A DNA stretch of 64,000 nucleotides, taken from contig NZ_JALPTH010000023.1 in the NCBI RefSeq assembly GCF_023218175.1, positions 1 through 64,000 of the forward strand, written 5' to 3'. The position numbers and the translations under genes are program-made. Positions 1-8,151 of this stretch are shown in pieces. The DNA is from Streptomyces lichenis. Lineage in GTDB: Bacteria; Actinomycetota; Actinomycetes; Streptomycetales; Streptomycetaceae. Numbering within the stretch: position 1 is the stretch's first letter; the number at the start of each line of letters is the position of its first letter. The notes beneath the pieces were generated by a model. That model was not told where the DNA came from and ran no database searches. It worked only from the letters and a program-made list of their open reading frames with translations.

Positions 1-52
1 GGGGGGGGGGGGGGGGGGGGGGGGTGGGGGTGGGGGGGGGCGGGGGCGGGGG
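1..52. repeat. Low-complexity poly-G tract at the window edge
   Basis: The first 24 bases are G only and the next ~28 are nearly so. On the minus strand they encode a polyproline stretch continuing the DD-carboxypeptidase frame. A homopolymer of this length at the extreme edge could be a genuine Pro-rich linker or a sequence-end artefact, so the C-terminal residues of that gene should not be trusted. Confidence 0.7.
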
Positions 53-1060
53 GAGGATGGAGCCGACCGGCTGGGCCTTGGGGGCGGCGGCGAAGCCCCA
101 GTCGAGGAGGCGGCGGGCCTCCTCGTAGACGTCGAAGGCGCCTCCGCTGCGGGGGTTCATCACGGAGACCACCAGGGTGCGCGAGCCGTGCCGGGCGGCG
201 GTGATCAGGGTGTGCCCGGCGTTGGTGGTGTAGCCGTTCTTGATGCCGAGGACGCCGGGGTAGCGCCCGACTCCGTCGTCGCCGGTGAGCAGGCGGTTGG
301 TGTTGCGGATGCCGTAGGACCAGCCGCCGCCGGGGAAGTCGGCCTCGGCGGTGGCCGCGTACCGGGCGAAGTCCGGGTTCTGCAGCCCGGCCCGGCCGAA
401 GACCGCCAGGTCGTACGCGGAGGAGACCTGGCCCTCGGTGTCGTAGCCGTCGGGGGACTTCACCCGGGTGTCCAGGGCGCCCAGTGAGCGGGCCTTGGCC
501 TCCATCTCGCGGGCGGTGCGCTGCCAGCCGCCGTTCAGCCCGGCCAGCACCCGCACCGCGTCGTTGCCGGAGCTGAGGAAGACCCCCCGCCACAGGTCGG
601 CCAGCTTGTAGGTGACCTCCTCGCGCACGCCGACCAGGCTGGAACCGTCACCGACCCCGCGCAGTTCGTGCTCGCTGACGGTGTGCTGCCGTTCGGGGGA
701 CTGCCCGGGCAGCGCGGTCAGCGCGAAGAGCGTCTTCAGGGTGGAGGCGGGCGGCAGCTGCCTGTGGGCGTCGCGGGCCGCCAGCACGTCGCCGCTGCGG
801 GCGTCGGCCACCAGATACGCCCGGGCCGTCACCGCCGGCGGGCCCGCCACCCCGGGGGGCACCCGGACCTGGGTGCCGGGGCGGTGCAGCAGCGCGGGAC
901 CGGCCGCCGCGGCGGGGCGCGGCGGCATGGGCTCCACGGGGCGCGGCCCGGCGACCGACCGCGCGGCGGCGGGTGCGGAGGGCCCCCCGGCGGGGGGCGC
1001 GGCGGGCGCGAGCAGCAGCACGGCGGGCAGCACGGCGGCGGCGAACGAACTGACGATCAT
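1..1060 (-). CDS. D-alanyl-D-alanine carboxypeptidase (penicillin-binding serine peptidase), 3' end cut by window edge
   Basis: Predicted extracytoplasmic DD-carboxypeptidase of the S11/DacA family, trimming the terminal D-Ala of peptidoglycan pentapeptides. Starting at the ATG at 1060, the first ~20 residues are hydrophobic (signal peptide or anchor), followed by an Ala/Pro-rich linker. The three penicillin-binding motifs are present in order: STLK (Ser106-Lys109), SGN (164-166) and KNG (274-276) in place of the textbook KTG. The reading frame runs into a C-terminal proline tract and is still open at position 1, so the C-terminus, probably a Pro linker with a membrane anchor, is missing. The gene is transcribed away from the SsgA-like gene. 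Family call is firm; the exact paralogue is not. Confidence 0.88.
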   Translation of the reverse strand, partial: MIVSSFAAAVLPAVLLLAPAAPPAGGPSAPAAARSVAGPRPVEPMPPRPAAAAGPALLHRPGTQVRVPPGVAGPPAVTARAYLVADARSGDVLAARDAHRQLPPASTLKTLFALTALPGQSPERQHTVSEHELRGVGDGSSLVGVREEVTYKLADLWRGVFLSSGNDAVRVLAGLNGGWQRTAREMEAKARSLGALDTRVKSPDGYDTEGQVSSAYDLAVFGRAGLQNPDFARYAATAEADFPGGGWSYGIRNTNRLLTGDDGVGRYPGVLGIKNGYTTNAGHTLITAARHGSRTLVVSVMNPRSGGAFDVYEEARRLLDWGFAAAPKAQPVGSILPPPPPPPTPTPPPPPPP

Positions 1061-1210
1061 TCAGTCACGGTAAGAAGGTTGACGGCCCGGCGCGCGCCGG
1101 AGCGCGGCCGTACGGAGTACACCTGGGTGAACATCCGCATGAGGCGGATGGCCCGGGGCACCGGGAAGAGGTCGCTGTCCTGCCCGCTACCCCCACCCCT
1201 GGAGGACGAG

Positions 1211-1627
1211 ATGGCCCCCGACGAGATGACTCCTGTCCTGCGCGACAAGGTCTTCATGCGCCTGGTGTCGGCCGAGGGCCACGAGGTGCCCGTGCTGGCG
1301 CATCTGACCTATGACGCCCGTGACCCGTATGCCGTCATCATCGGCTTCACCCACGGCGGCTGCGTCTACGCCGAATGGCGGCTGGACCGGGACATGCTCT
1401 GGGAGGGGATGCGGGGCACGGTGGGCGAGGGCGATGTGCGGATGTGGCCCTCGCTGAACGGCAGCCGGCAGGAGCTGTGCATCGAGCTGCTGGGCGAGAC
1501 CGTCTTCTCGGTCTGGGCGCCCTCGCTGGAGCGCTTCCTCGCCTCCTCGTACGCGTCCGTCCCGGCGGGCCAGGAGAATCTGGAGGAGTTGGACGCCTTC
1601 CTCGCGGAGCTGCTGGCCGCGGGCTGA
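1211..1627 (+). CDS. SsgA-like sporulation/cell division regulator (SALP family)
   Basis: A 138-residue protein of the SsgA/SsgB family, which in sporulating actinomycetes controls positioning of septal and spore-wall machinery. Visible family marks are the early YDARDPYAV segment (about residues 36-44), the GEGDVRMWPS core and a C-terminal acidic helix; length is typical. The ATG at 1211 is chosen because GGAGG lies directly upstream (1201-1205). It stands alone, divergent from the DD-carboxypeptidase. Assignment to a particular paralogue (SsgA to SsgG) is not possible by eye. Confidence 0.85.
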   Translation: MAPDEMTPVLRDKVFMRLVSAEGHEVPVLAHLTYDARDPYAVIIGFTHGGCVYAEWRLDRDMLWEGMRGTVGEGDVRMWPSLNGSRQELCIELLGETVFSVWAPSLERFLASSYASVPAGQENLEELDAFLAELLAAG

Positions 1628-1929
1628 GCGGCACCGCCTTCGCGCCCTGCGCCGCGGTCGATGGGGACGTCGCCGCTGGTGCCATCTCGGTTGCCCTCCT
1701 CACGGTGCCATGACGCCGGTGGTCCGGTTTCCTCGTGGGGTACGGATGCTCGCTCCTGGGCGGGGCAAACCGGACGAGTCGTCACTCTTCCGGGCGATTA
1801 GTGGACGTACGTGCAAGCGGGACCATGCGGGCGTGTCGTCAAGTTCGCGGCTGTCGTTGGCGGTTGTGTCGGTGGGACGCTGTCCTGGTGCGGTGGTGGG
1901 GGCGGGTGGCCGCCACCGGAGGCGCACCT
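1628..1929. other. Intergenic region, no gene seen
   Basis: About 300 bases between the SsgA-like gene and the iron box. Frames here give only basic, compositionally biased peptides without a family signature. It presumably holds the promoter of the downstream iron-regulated operon. Confidence 0.5.
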
Positions 1930-1948
1930 TCAGGTTAGGCTAGCCTAA
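1930..1948. promoter_or_regulatory. Iron box (DmdR/DtxR-type operator)
   Basis: Contains the perfect 16-bp palindrome GTTAGGCTAGCCTAAC (1934-1949). The 19-bp site matches the streptomycete iron-box consensus TTAGGTTAGGCTCACCTAA at 16 of 19 positions. It lies ~50 bp upstream of the aminotransferase start, so DmdR1-type repression under iron sufficiency is the expected control of the three-gene operon. Confidence 0.88.
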
Positions 1949-1995
1949 CTGACCGTCAGAAGGATGACGCGGAACGACGAAGGGCGCTGTCCGCC

Positions 1996-3384
1996 ATGCT
2001 GCGAGCCCAGCTTCTCGACCGTCAGACCCAACGCGAGTCGGCGGCTCGCACCTACGCCCGCACCCTGCCGGTCGCCCCGGCCACGGCCGCCGGGGCCCAG
2101 GTCACCGGGGTCGACGGGCGGACCTATCTCGACTGCCTCTCCGGGGCGGGCACCCTCGCCCTCGGGCACAACCACCCCGCCGTGATCGACGCCCTCCAGG
2201 CCACCCTGGCCTCCGGGGCGCTGCTGCACGCGCTGGACCTGATCACCCCGCAGAAGGACGCGTTCTGCGCCGAGTTCCTGCGCCGTCTGCCCGGTGGGCT
2301 GCGCGAGGACGCCCGGCTGCACTTCTGCGGCCCGGCCGGGACGGACGCGGTGGAGGCGGCGCTGAAGCTGGCCCGTACGGCCACCGGGCGGCGCGGGATC
2401 GTCGCGTTCACCGGGGCGTACCACGGGATGACCCTGGGCGCGGCGGCCGTGTCCGGGCCCGCGGGGATGCGGGCGGGCGGCCCGGCCGACGCCCAGCCGG
2501 TGACCCGGGTGCCCTACCCGTACGCGTACCGCTGCCCGTTCGGCGTCGGCGGCGCCCCGGAGGCGGCGGGGGAGCTGTCGGCCCGGGTGCTGGAGAGCCT
2601 GATCACCGACCCCAGCAGCGGTGTCGAGCGGCCCGCCGCCGTGATCCTGGAGGTCGTCCAGGGCGAGGGCGGGGTGGTGGAGGGACCGGACGGCTGGCTG
2701 CGCGAGGTCCGCCGGATCACCGCCGAGCACGGGGTGCTGCTGATCGTGGACGAGATCCAGACCGGCGTCGGCCGCACCGGGCACTTCTGGGCCTGCGAGC
2801 GCGCCGGGGTGGTCCCGGACATCCTGGTCGCCTCCAAGGCGGTCGGCGGCGGACTGCCGCTGGCCCTCATCGCGTACCGCTCCGAGCTGGACCGCTGGCT
2901 GCCCGGCGCGCACACCGGGACCTTCCGGGGCAACACCCTGGCGATGGTGGCCGGGGAGATCACCCTGCGCACGGTGGCGGAGGAGCAGCTGCCCGAGCGG
3001 GCCGCGAAACTGGGCGAGCGGATCCGCCGTGAGCTGCGGGAGATGGCGGAGTCCCGGCCGGAGTTCGGTGAGGTGCGGGGCAGGGGGCTGATGATCGGGG
3101 TGGAGATCGTGGACCCGGCGGGCCCGCCGGACCGGCTGGGCAACCCGCCCGGTGACCCGGTGCTGGCCTCCGCCCTGCGCGCCGCCTGCCTGGAGCGCGG
3201 ACTGATGCTGGAGCTCGGCGGGCGGGAGGACACCGTGCTGAGGCTGCTGCCGCCGCTGACGCTGACGGACGGGGAGGCGGACGCGGTGCTGGAGCGGATC
3301 GCGGGGGCGCTGGCGGCGGTCGCCCGGCCGGGTGCCCGGCGCACCCCTCGGCGGGCCCCCCGGCAGGGGCGGCGGGGCGCGTGA
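1996..3384 (+). CDS. Class III aminotransferase, diaminobutyrate--2-oxoglutarate transaminase type
   Basis: PLP-dependent fold-type I aminotransferase of 462 residues. It shows the substrate-loop YHGMTLGA (142-149), the D252-EIQTGVGRTG cofactor motif and the Schiff-base Lys281 in VASKAVGGG. In RhbA-type pathways this enzyme converts aspartate semialdehyde plus an amino donor to L-2,4-diaminobutyrate. The next gene is the matching decarboxylase and the third an N-hydroxylase, which supports this specificity over ornithine or GABA aminotransferase. It opens an operon right behind an iron box. The basic Arg/Pro-rich last ~20 residues are a species-specific tail. The start is the ATG at 1996 with GAAGGG about 11 bases upstream. 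Confidence 0.87.
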   Translation: MLRAQLLDRQTQRESAARTYARTLPVAPATAAGAQVTGVDGRTYLDCLSGAGTLALGHNHPAVIDALQATLASGALLHALDLITPQKDAFCAEFLRRLPGGLREDARLHFCGPAGTDAVEAALKLARTATGRRGIVAFTGAYHGMTLGAAAVSGPAGMRAGGPADAQPVTRVPYPYAYRCPFGVGGAPEAAGELSARVLESLITDPSSGVERPAAVILEVVQGEGGVVEGPDGWLREVRRITAEHGVLLIVDEIQTGVGRTGHFWACERAGVVPDILVASKAVGGGLPLALIAYRSELDRWLPGAHTGTFRGNTLAMVAGEITLRTVAEEQLPERAAKLGERIRRELREMAESRPEFGEVRGRGLMIGVEIVDPAGPPDRLGNPPGDPVLASALRAACLERGLMLELGGREDTVLRLLPPLTLTDGEADAVLERIAGALAAVARPGARRTPRRAPRQGRRGA

Positions 3385-4916
3385 GCGGGGCAGGGGACAA
3401 CCCGATCGGCGACCCCACCGCCGGCCCCCGGGGGCGCGCCGCGCTGGCCGGAGGGGTGCACGGGGCGGACGCCCTCGCGCCGCTGACCGCCGTGGTGCTG
3501 GACGCGCTGCGGGCCGGGGCGGTGCGGCGGGGCGGGCCGCTGCCCGGGGGCGGGCCCGAGGGGGTGGAGGAGCGGTTCGGCGCGCTGGAGGTGCTGCCCC
3601 GGCACGGGGTGGGCGCCGAGACGGCGCTGCGCGAACTGGTGGAGCTGGTCGCCGAGGGCGCCGCGGACCCGGCCGACCCGGCGTGCGCGGCCCATCTGCA
3701 CTGCCCGCCGCTGGCCGTGGCCGCCGCCGCCGACCTGGCCGCCTCCGCGCTCAACCCCTCGATGGACTCCTGGGACCAGGCGCCCGCCGCCACCACCGTC
3801 GAGCGGGCGGTGACCGCCGAGCTGGCCCGGCTGGTGTACCGGCGGGGCCCAGGGTCCCCCGGCCCCGACGCGCTGATCACCAGCGGGGGCACCGAGTCCA
3901 ATCTGCTGGGGCTGCTGCTGGCCCGGGAGGAGGCCCGGGCCGCGGGCGGGCGGACGCTGCGGGTGGTGTGCGGGGCTACCGCCCACCACAGCGTCCGGCG
4001 GGCCGCCTGGCTGCTCGGGCTGCCCGAGCCGGTGGCCGTGGAGTGCCCGGGCGGGCGGCTGGACCCCGAGGCGGTACGCGGCGCCCTGGCCGCGCTGCCC
4101 GCCGGCGCGGCCGCCCTGGTGGTGGCCACCGCCGGGACCACCGACGAGGGGCTGATCGACCCGCTGCCCGCCCTCGCCGACGCCGCCGCCGCGCACCGGG
4201 CGCGGCTGCACGTGGACGCCGCCTACGGCGGACCGCTGCTGTTCAGCGAGCGGCTGGCCCCCCGGCTGGCCGGGGTCGAGCGGGCCGACTCGGTCACCTG
4301 CGACCTGCACAAGCTGGGCTGGCAGCCGGTGGCCGCCGGGGTGCTGGCGGTCGCCGACGCCCGGTATCTCGCGCCGCTGCGGCTGACCGCCGACTACCTC
4401 AACGCCGACGACGACACCGAGGCCGGGCTGCCGGACCTGCTCGGCCGCTCGCTGCGCACCTCCCGGCGCCCCGACGCGCTGAAGATCGCCGCCACCCTGC
4501 GGGCCCTGGGCCGGGACGGCATGGCGGCGCTGGTGGAGCGGTGCGTGGCCACCGCCGAGGAGCTGGCCGCCCGGATCGACGCCCACCCGGGGCTGCGCCG
4601 CCGCCCCGGCGGTACGGGGATCAGCACCGTGCTGTTCCGGCCCACCGCCGCCGACCGGCTGCCCCCGGAGCAGGGGGACGCCCTGGTGGCCGAGGTGCGG
4701 CGGCGGCTGCTCCAGGAGGGGCGGGCGGTGCTGGGCCGCGCCCGCGCCGAGGACGGCGAGCGGGGCGGGGCGCGGCTGTGGCTGAAGGCCACCCTGCTGC
4801 ACCCGCACACCCGGGCCGCCGACTTCGCCGGGCTGCTGGACCTGGCCGCGGAGCCCGTCACCCCCGTTCTCCCCGCACCACGCACCACCGCACGTACCGA
4901 CGGAGGAACCGTATGA
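3381..4916 (+). CDS. Pyridoxal-dependent group II decarboxylase, L-2,4-diaminobutyrate decarboxylase type
   Basis: A 511-residue group II (Glu/DABA/aromatic) decarboxylase. Visible motifs are TSGGTESN (168-175), HVDAAYGG (277-284) and the PLP Lys311 in DLHKLGW. Its predicted reaction is L-2,4-diaminobutyrate to 1,3-diaminopropane, as in RhbB. It begins with a GTG that overlaps the aminotransferase stop (GTGA) and ends in an ATGA overlap with the hydroxylase, so the three genes are translationally coupled. DesA-like lysine decarboxylase is the main alternative; pairing with a DABA aminotransferase argues against it. Confidence 0.87.
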   Translation: MSGAGDNPIGDPTAGPRGRAALAGGVHGADALAPLTAVVLDALRAGAVRRGGPLPGGGPEGVEERFGALEVLPRHGVGAETALRELVELVAEGAADPADPACAAHLHCPPLAVAAAADLAASALNPSMDSWDQAPAATTVERAVTAELARLVYRRGPGSPGPDALITSGGTESNLLGLLLAREEARAAGGRTLRVVCGATAHHSVRRAAWLLGLPEPVAVECPGGRLDPEAVRGALAALPAGAAALVVATAGTTDEGLIDPLPALADAAAAHRARLHVDAAYGGPLLFSERLAPRLAGVERADSVTCDLHKLGWQPVAAGVLAVADARYLAPLRLTADYLNADDDTEAGLPDLLGRSLRTSRRPDALKIAATLRALGRDGMAALVERCVATAEELAARIDAHPGLRRRPGGTGISTVLFRPTAADRLPPEQGDALVAEVRRRLLQEGRAVLGRARAEDGERGGARLWLKATLLHPHTRAADFAGLLDLAAEPVTPVLPAPRTTARTDGGTV

Positions 4917-6301
4917 CCGCCAGCGACCCCACGCCCCGTATATCCGGCGGGGACGGCACCGCCGAGCGGCCGCTGGACCTGCTGGGGGTGGGCGCCGGGC
5001 CGTTCAACCTGTCGCTGGCGGCGCTCGCCGACGGGGTGCCCGGGCTGCGGGCCGCGTTCCTGGAGCAGCGCCCCGCCTTCCGCTGGCACCCCGGGCTGCT
5101 GATCGAGGGCGCCACCCTCCAGGTGCCCTTCCTGGCCGACCTGGTCAGCCTGGTGGACCCGACCAGCCGGTGGTCCTTCCTCAACTACGTACGCGCCACC
5201 GGGCGGCTGTTCCCGTTCTACTTCGCCGAGCGGTTCCACATCGACCGGGCCGAGTACGAGGCGTATCTGCGCTGGGCCAGCGAGGGGCTGGCCGGCTGCC
5301 GGTTCGGGCACCGGGTGGAGCGGCTGGCCTGGGACGCCGAACGGGCCGCGTTCGCGGTGGACTTCACCTACCAGGAGACCAGCCCCGGGCGGCTGTACGC
5401 GCGGCACCTGGCGCTCGGCGTCGGCACCGCCCCGCACGTACCGGAGCCGCTGCGCTCCCTCGCCGCCGACCCCGGGGTGCCCGTACTGCACTCCGCCGAC
5501 TACCTGGAGCACCGGGCGGAGCTGCTGGCCGCCCGGCGGGTCACCGTGGTCGGCGCCGGGCAGTCCGGCGCCGAGATCCTGCTCGACCTGCTGCGGGCCC
5601 GGCCGGCCGGGGCGGAGGGGCTGAGCTGGCTGGCGCGCACCGAGGCGTTCGCGCCGATGGAGTACTCCAAGATCGGTCTTGAGCAGTTCACCCCCGACTA
5701 CACCGCCTACTTCCGCGCGCTGCCCGAGGCGGAGCGCGACCGGCTGCTGCCCGCGCAGTGGCAGCTGTACAAGGGGGTCGACGCGGAGACCCTGGGCGCG
5801 ATCCACGACGAGCTGTACCGGCGCACCCTGGGCGGCGGCTGGCCGGACGTGGTGCTGACGCCGGGGGTGGAGGTGACCGGGGCGGAGCGCCGCGGCGGGC
5901 GGGTGGAGCTGGCGCTGCGGCACCGGCGGCAGGACGCCCGGGAGACCCTGGCCACCGATGCCGTGGTGCTGGCCACCGGCTACCGCGAGCGGCCGCTGGA
6001 GGTGCTGCTCGGCCCGCTGGAGAAGTACCTCGGCCGGGACGGGCGCGGGCGGCCGCTGGTGGACGGGGAGCAGCGGCTGGTGCTCGATCCGGCGGTGGGC
6101 GGCTCGGTGTTCGTGCAGAACGCCGAGCGGCACAGCCACGGGGTGGGCGTGCCCGATCTGGGGCTGGCCGCCTGGCGGTCCGCGGTCATCGTCAACGCGC
6201 TCACCGGTGCGGCCGGCGGCCCGGAGGCGTACCCGCTGCCCTCCCGTACCGCCTTCACCACCTTCGGCCTGCACCGGCCCGAAGGGACTCAGCCCAGGTA
6301 G
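4913..6301 (+). CDS. FAD/NADPH-dependent amine N-hydroxylase (RhbE/IucD/SidA family)
   Basis: A 462-residue flavin monooxygenase of the siderophore N-hydroxylase family. It has the FAD motif GVGAGPFN (25-32), the NADPH motif GAGQSGAE (214-221) and the C-terminal ATGY motif of this family. Given the two upstream enzymes, the substrate is probably 1,3-diaminopropane, giving the N-hydroxy amine that is later acylated to a hydroxamate. The ATG at 4913 overlaps the decarboxylase stop and has GGAGGAA just upstream. No acyltransferase or NIS synthetase follows; the next gene is convergent with a 13-bp overlap. Ornithine or lysine hydroxylase activity cannot be excluded by sequence alone. Confidence 0.88.
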   Translation: MTASDPTPRISGGDGTAERPLDLLGVGAGPFNLSLAALADGVPGLRAAFLEQRPAFRWHPGLLIEGATLQVPFLADLVSLVDPTSRWSFLNYVRATGRLFPFYFAERFHIDRAEYEAYLRWASEGLAGCRFGHRVERLAWDAERAAFAVDFTYQETSPGRLYARHLALGVGTAPHVPEPLRSLAADPGVPVLHSADYLEHRAELLAARRVTVVGAGQSGAEILLDLLRARPAGAEGLSWLARTEAFAPMEYSKIGLEQFTPDYTAYFRALPEAERDRLLPAQWQLYKGVDAETLGAIHDELYRRTLGGGWPDVVLTPGVEVTGAERRGGRVELALRHRRQDARETLATDAVVLATGYRERPLEVLLGPLEKYLGRDGRGRPLVDGEQRLVLDPAVGGSVFVQNAERHSHGVGVPDLGLAAWRSAVIVNALTGAAGGPEAYPLPSRTAFTTFGLHRPEGTQPR

Positions 6302-6903
6302 ACCAGGGTGGTGGCCGCGCCCAGCGCGCTGCCCGCGAGGACCTGGCCCCGCGTGTGGTAGCCGAGCGCCACCCGGCTCCAGCAGACGGCGGCCGTCATC
6401 GCGTACCCCGGCAGCCACCAGGGGCTGTGCACGGCGGCGAGCAGCGCGACCACCGCCGAGGCGACCGAGGCGTCCACCGAGATCTTCCACACCGTGTTGA
6501 CGGCCAGCAGCCCGATGGTCATCACCCACAGGCCCAGCATGGCGAGGAGGATCCCGGCCGGGGCGTGCCCGGCGGTCATCACCAAGGCGCCGGTGCCGAC
6601 CGAGCCGAGGATGACCAGGAAGATTGGGGCGCGCTTGGTGCGGTCCACCACATGGCGGTCGCCCCAGCGGCCGCGCCCGCGCTCCCACTCGATGTACCCG
6701 GCGGGCACGATCCCGGCGCAGAGCGCCCCCAGCAGCCCCCAGAGCAGCCCGCTCCAGTGCCCGGCCGCCGCCCAGCCGAGCCCGGTCATCCCGGCCAGCA
6801 GCACGTTGCGCGGCTGGAGGGCGTCGGTGACGGCCCGCGCGAGGGGCTGGAAGCGCTCGGCGGCGGCGCGCTCGGCGGCGGGGAGGGCCGGGGCGGTGGT
6901 CAT
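6289..6903 (-). CDS. PAP2-like phosphatase family integral membrane protein
   Basis: A 204-residue polytopic membrane protein with about five or six hydrophobic segments and the terminal SRVALGYHTRGQVLAG motif found in PAP2-related lipid phosphatases of actinomycetes; the first PAP2 signature is degenerate (HVVDRTKRAP region). Likely acts on a prenyl- or lipid-phosphate at the membrane. It converges on the N-hydroxylase, overlapping it by 13-15 bases. The start codon lies inside a 41-bp tandem repeat that offers further out-of-frame ATGs upstream, so the true start could differ slightly. Confidence 0.7.
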   Translation of the reverse strand: MTTAPALPAAERAAAERFQPLARAVTDALQPRNVLLAGMTGLGWAAAGHWSGLLWGLLGALCAGIVPAGYIEWERGRGRWGDRHVVDRTKRAPIFLVILGSVGTGALVMTAGHAPAGILLAMLGLWVMTIGLLAVNTVWKISVDASVASAVVALLAAVHSPWWLPGYAMTAAVCWSRVALGYHTRGQVLAGSALGAATTLVYLG

Positions 6904-6995
6904 GCGGCGGGCTCCGCGGCGGGGAGGGGCGGGGCGGTGGTCATGCGGCGCGCTCGGCGGTGGGGCGGGGCGGGGCGGTGGTCATACGGCGGGCT
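6862..6995. repeat. About three tandem copies of a 41-bp unit spanning a start codon
   Basis: The block GGGGCGGTGGTCAT recurs with CAT ends at 6903, 6944 and 6985, exactly 41 bases apart, with similar flanks (GCGGCG after, GCTCGGCGG before). On the minus strand each copy reads ATG-ACC-ACC-GCC-CC (MTTAP), the N-terminus of the PAP2-like protein. Because 41 is not a multiple of three, the copies are in different frames, so only the innermost ATG opens the gene. Confidence 0.8.
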
Positions 6996-7091
6996 CCAGG
7001 GGCTGCGGTGCGGCCGACGCCGCGGCCTCGGTGTGGTCGCGGGGGCGTGGCCGCGGGTCGCTGTGCGTACACCCCCGCGCCCGGGCGGTGT

Positions 7092-7553
7092 TCACGGCCG
7101 CCCGTCCCGGGGGTCGGCGCCGGGCCGCCCCTGCCCCCGGTTCTGCTTCTCCTCCTCCAGGAGGGAGAGCGCGAGCTCCAGCAGTTCGGCCGGAATCCCG
7201 TCCTCGCCCATCCCGCGCGCCGCGATGCCGACGATGTCCCCGGTGCGGCTCCTGGCGAGGAACTGGAGCCCCGCCACCACGTCGTCGACGACCTCCGACT
7301 CCTCCTTGAAGAACCGCCAGTCCACGCCGAAGCCCAGCCCGAGCGCCTTCAGGATGTCCTCGGAGGGGTGGGTGACCTTGCCCGCCAGGATGTTGGAGAA
7401 GTAGCTGTGGGAGAGCGAGCCGCCGCGATCCCTGACCAGGTCGGCGAAGAACCGGCCGGAGACCCGCTGGCCGGGAAAGGTCCGCTCGACCATGTACGAG
7501 ACCTTCTGCTGCAGCGTCCTCAGCTCGGGCGCGTGCTGTTCGCCGTCGGTCAT
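7092..7553 (-). CDS. XRE-family helix-turn-helix regulator
   Basis: A 153-residue DNA-binding protein with an N-terminal HTH (residues ~15-70, containing the segment SLSHSYFSNILAGK, the second and recognition helices) and a C-terminal helical region (ELLELALSLLEEE) that may dimerise. Layout resembles EspR/nucleoid-type XRE regulators of actinobacteria. The ATG at 7553 is preferred over longer upstream openings because GGGAG sits at the right distance and the extra residues have no HTH character. Target genes are not evident; neighbours are unrelated. Confidence 0.75.
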   Translation of the reverse strand: MTDGEQHAPELRTLQQKVSYMVERTFPGQRVSGRFFADLVRDRGGSLSHSYFSNILAGKVTHPSEDILKALGLGFGVDWRFFKEESEVVDDVVAGLQFLARSRTGDIVGIAARGMGEDGIPAELLELALSLLEEEKQNRGQGRPGADPRDGRP

Positions 7554-8151
7554 CCGGTGTCTCCCGGTCGCGAGTGGTTCGCTTACGGTAACGGGCCCCG
7601 TACGGTAGCCCACCGCCCTTCCGCCTCCGCAGCGGATTCGGACTTGCGTAACCACTCTACGTCACTGTTAACTCGAAAAAACACGGGCAGGGGGCCACGA
7701 GGGGAGTCCCTTGCCCGTGCCTGGCGTATGCCGGGCGCGTATGCCCGGTGCGGCCCTCGGGCGCGTGCGGGCATAGGTGTAGCCCGTCGCGACGGGGGAT
7801 GCACGACGGGCTACAGCCCTCAGTATGACACCCCGTCAAGCGGATGTACCGACCGACTCGCAGATTTTCGACGCGCGGGACGGGACAAGCCTCGCTAGCG
7901 TGACAATTCGGGCCGGTTTTTCCGGAGACAGTCCGCCGAACGAGCGAGAACCGCGCGCGATCCGTACGAGGCGCGGGTGCGATCGCGGTCCCATCCGGAT
8001 GCGCGCGGGCGAGATCCGAGTGGGTCCCGAGTGGGGTCCGAGTGGGGTCCGAACGGAACCCCGGCCGGGCTCCGGGGCGATCCGCGGGGGGATCGGGGTC
8101 TCCCGTACAGGATCGGCGTACGGCGGCCGAGTGGGAGAGAAGAGCATCGCC
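7554..8151. other. Long intergenic region between divergent XRE regulator and VOC gene
   Basis: About 600 bases with no convincing gene. It is locally AT-richer (around 7620-7690 and 7830-7930), as expected for promoters. It holds a 12-bp inverted repeat (7778-7815) and three tandem copies of GAGTGG(G)GTCC around 8017-8056. Confidence 0.55.
7778..7815. promoter_or_regulatory. 12-bp perfect inverted repeat
   Basis: TGTAGCCCGTCG (7778-7789) is followed after 14 bases by its exact complement CGACGGGCTACA (7804-7815). There is no T-run on either side, so it may be an operator for the divergent genes or a factor-assisted terminator rather than a classic intrinsic terminator. Confidence 0.5.

Noticed and set aside
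274..282. KNG in place of KTG as sign of an inactive DD-carboxypeptidase (residues 274-276, DNA near 233-241)
   Set aside because: The other two motifs are intact, and to my recollection KNG occurs in active actinobacterial homologues, so inactivation is not claimed.
2514..4808. Long reading frame on the minus strand over the aminotransferase/decarboxylase genes
   Set aside because: It is antisense to two well-recognised enzymes, its product is Gly/Pro/Arg/Gln-rich with no domain, and such frames are normal in DNA with very high third-position GC.
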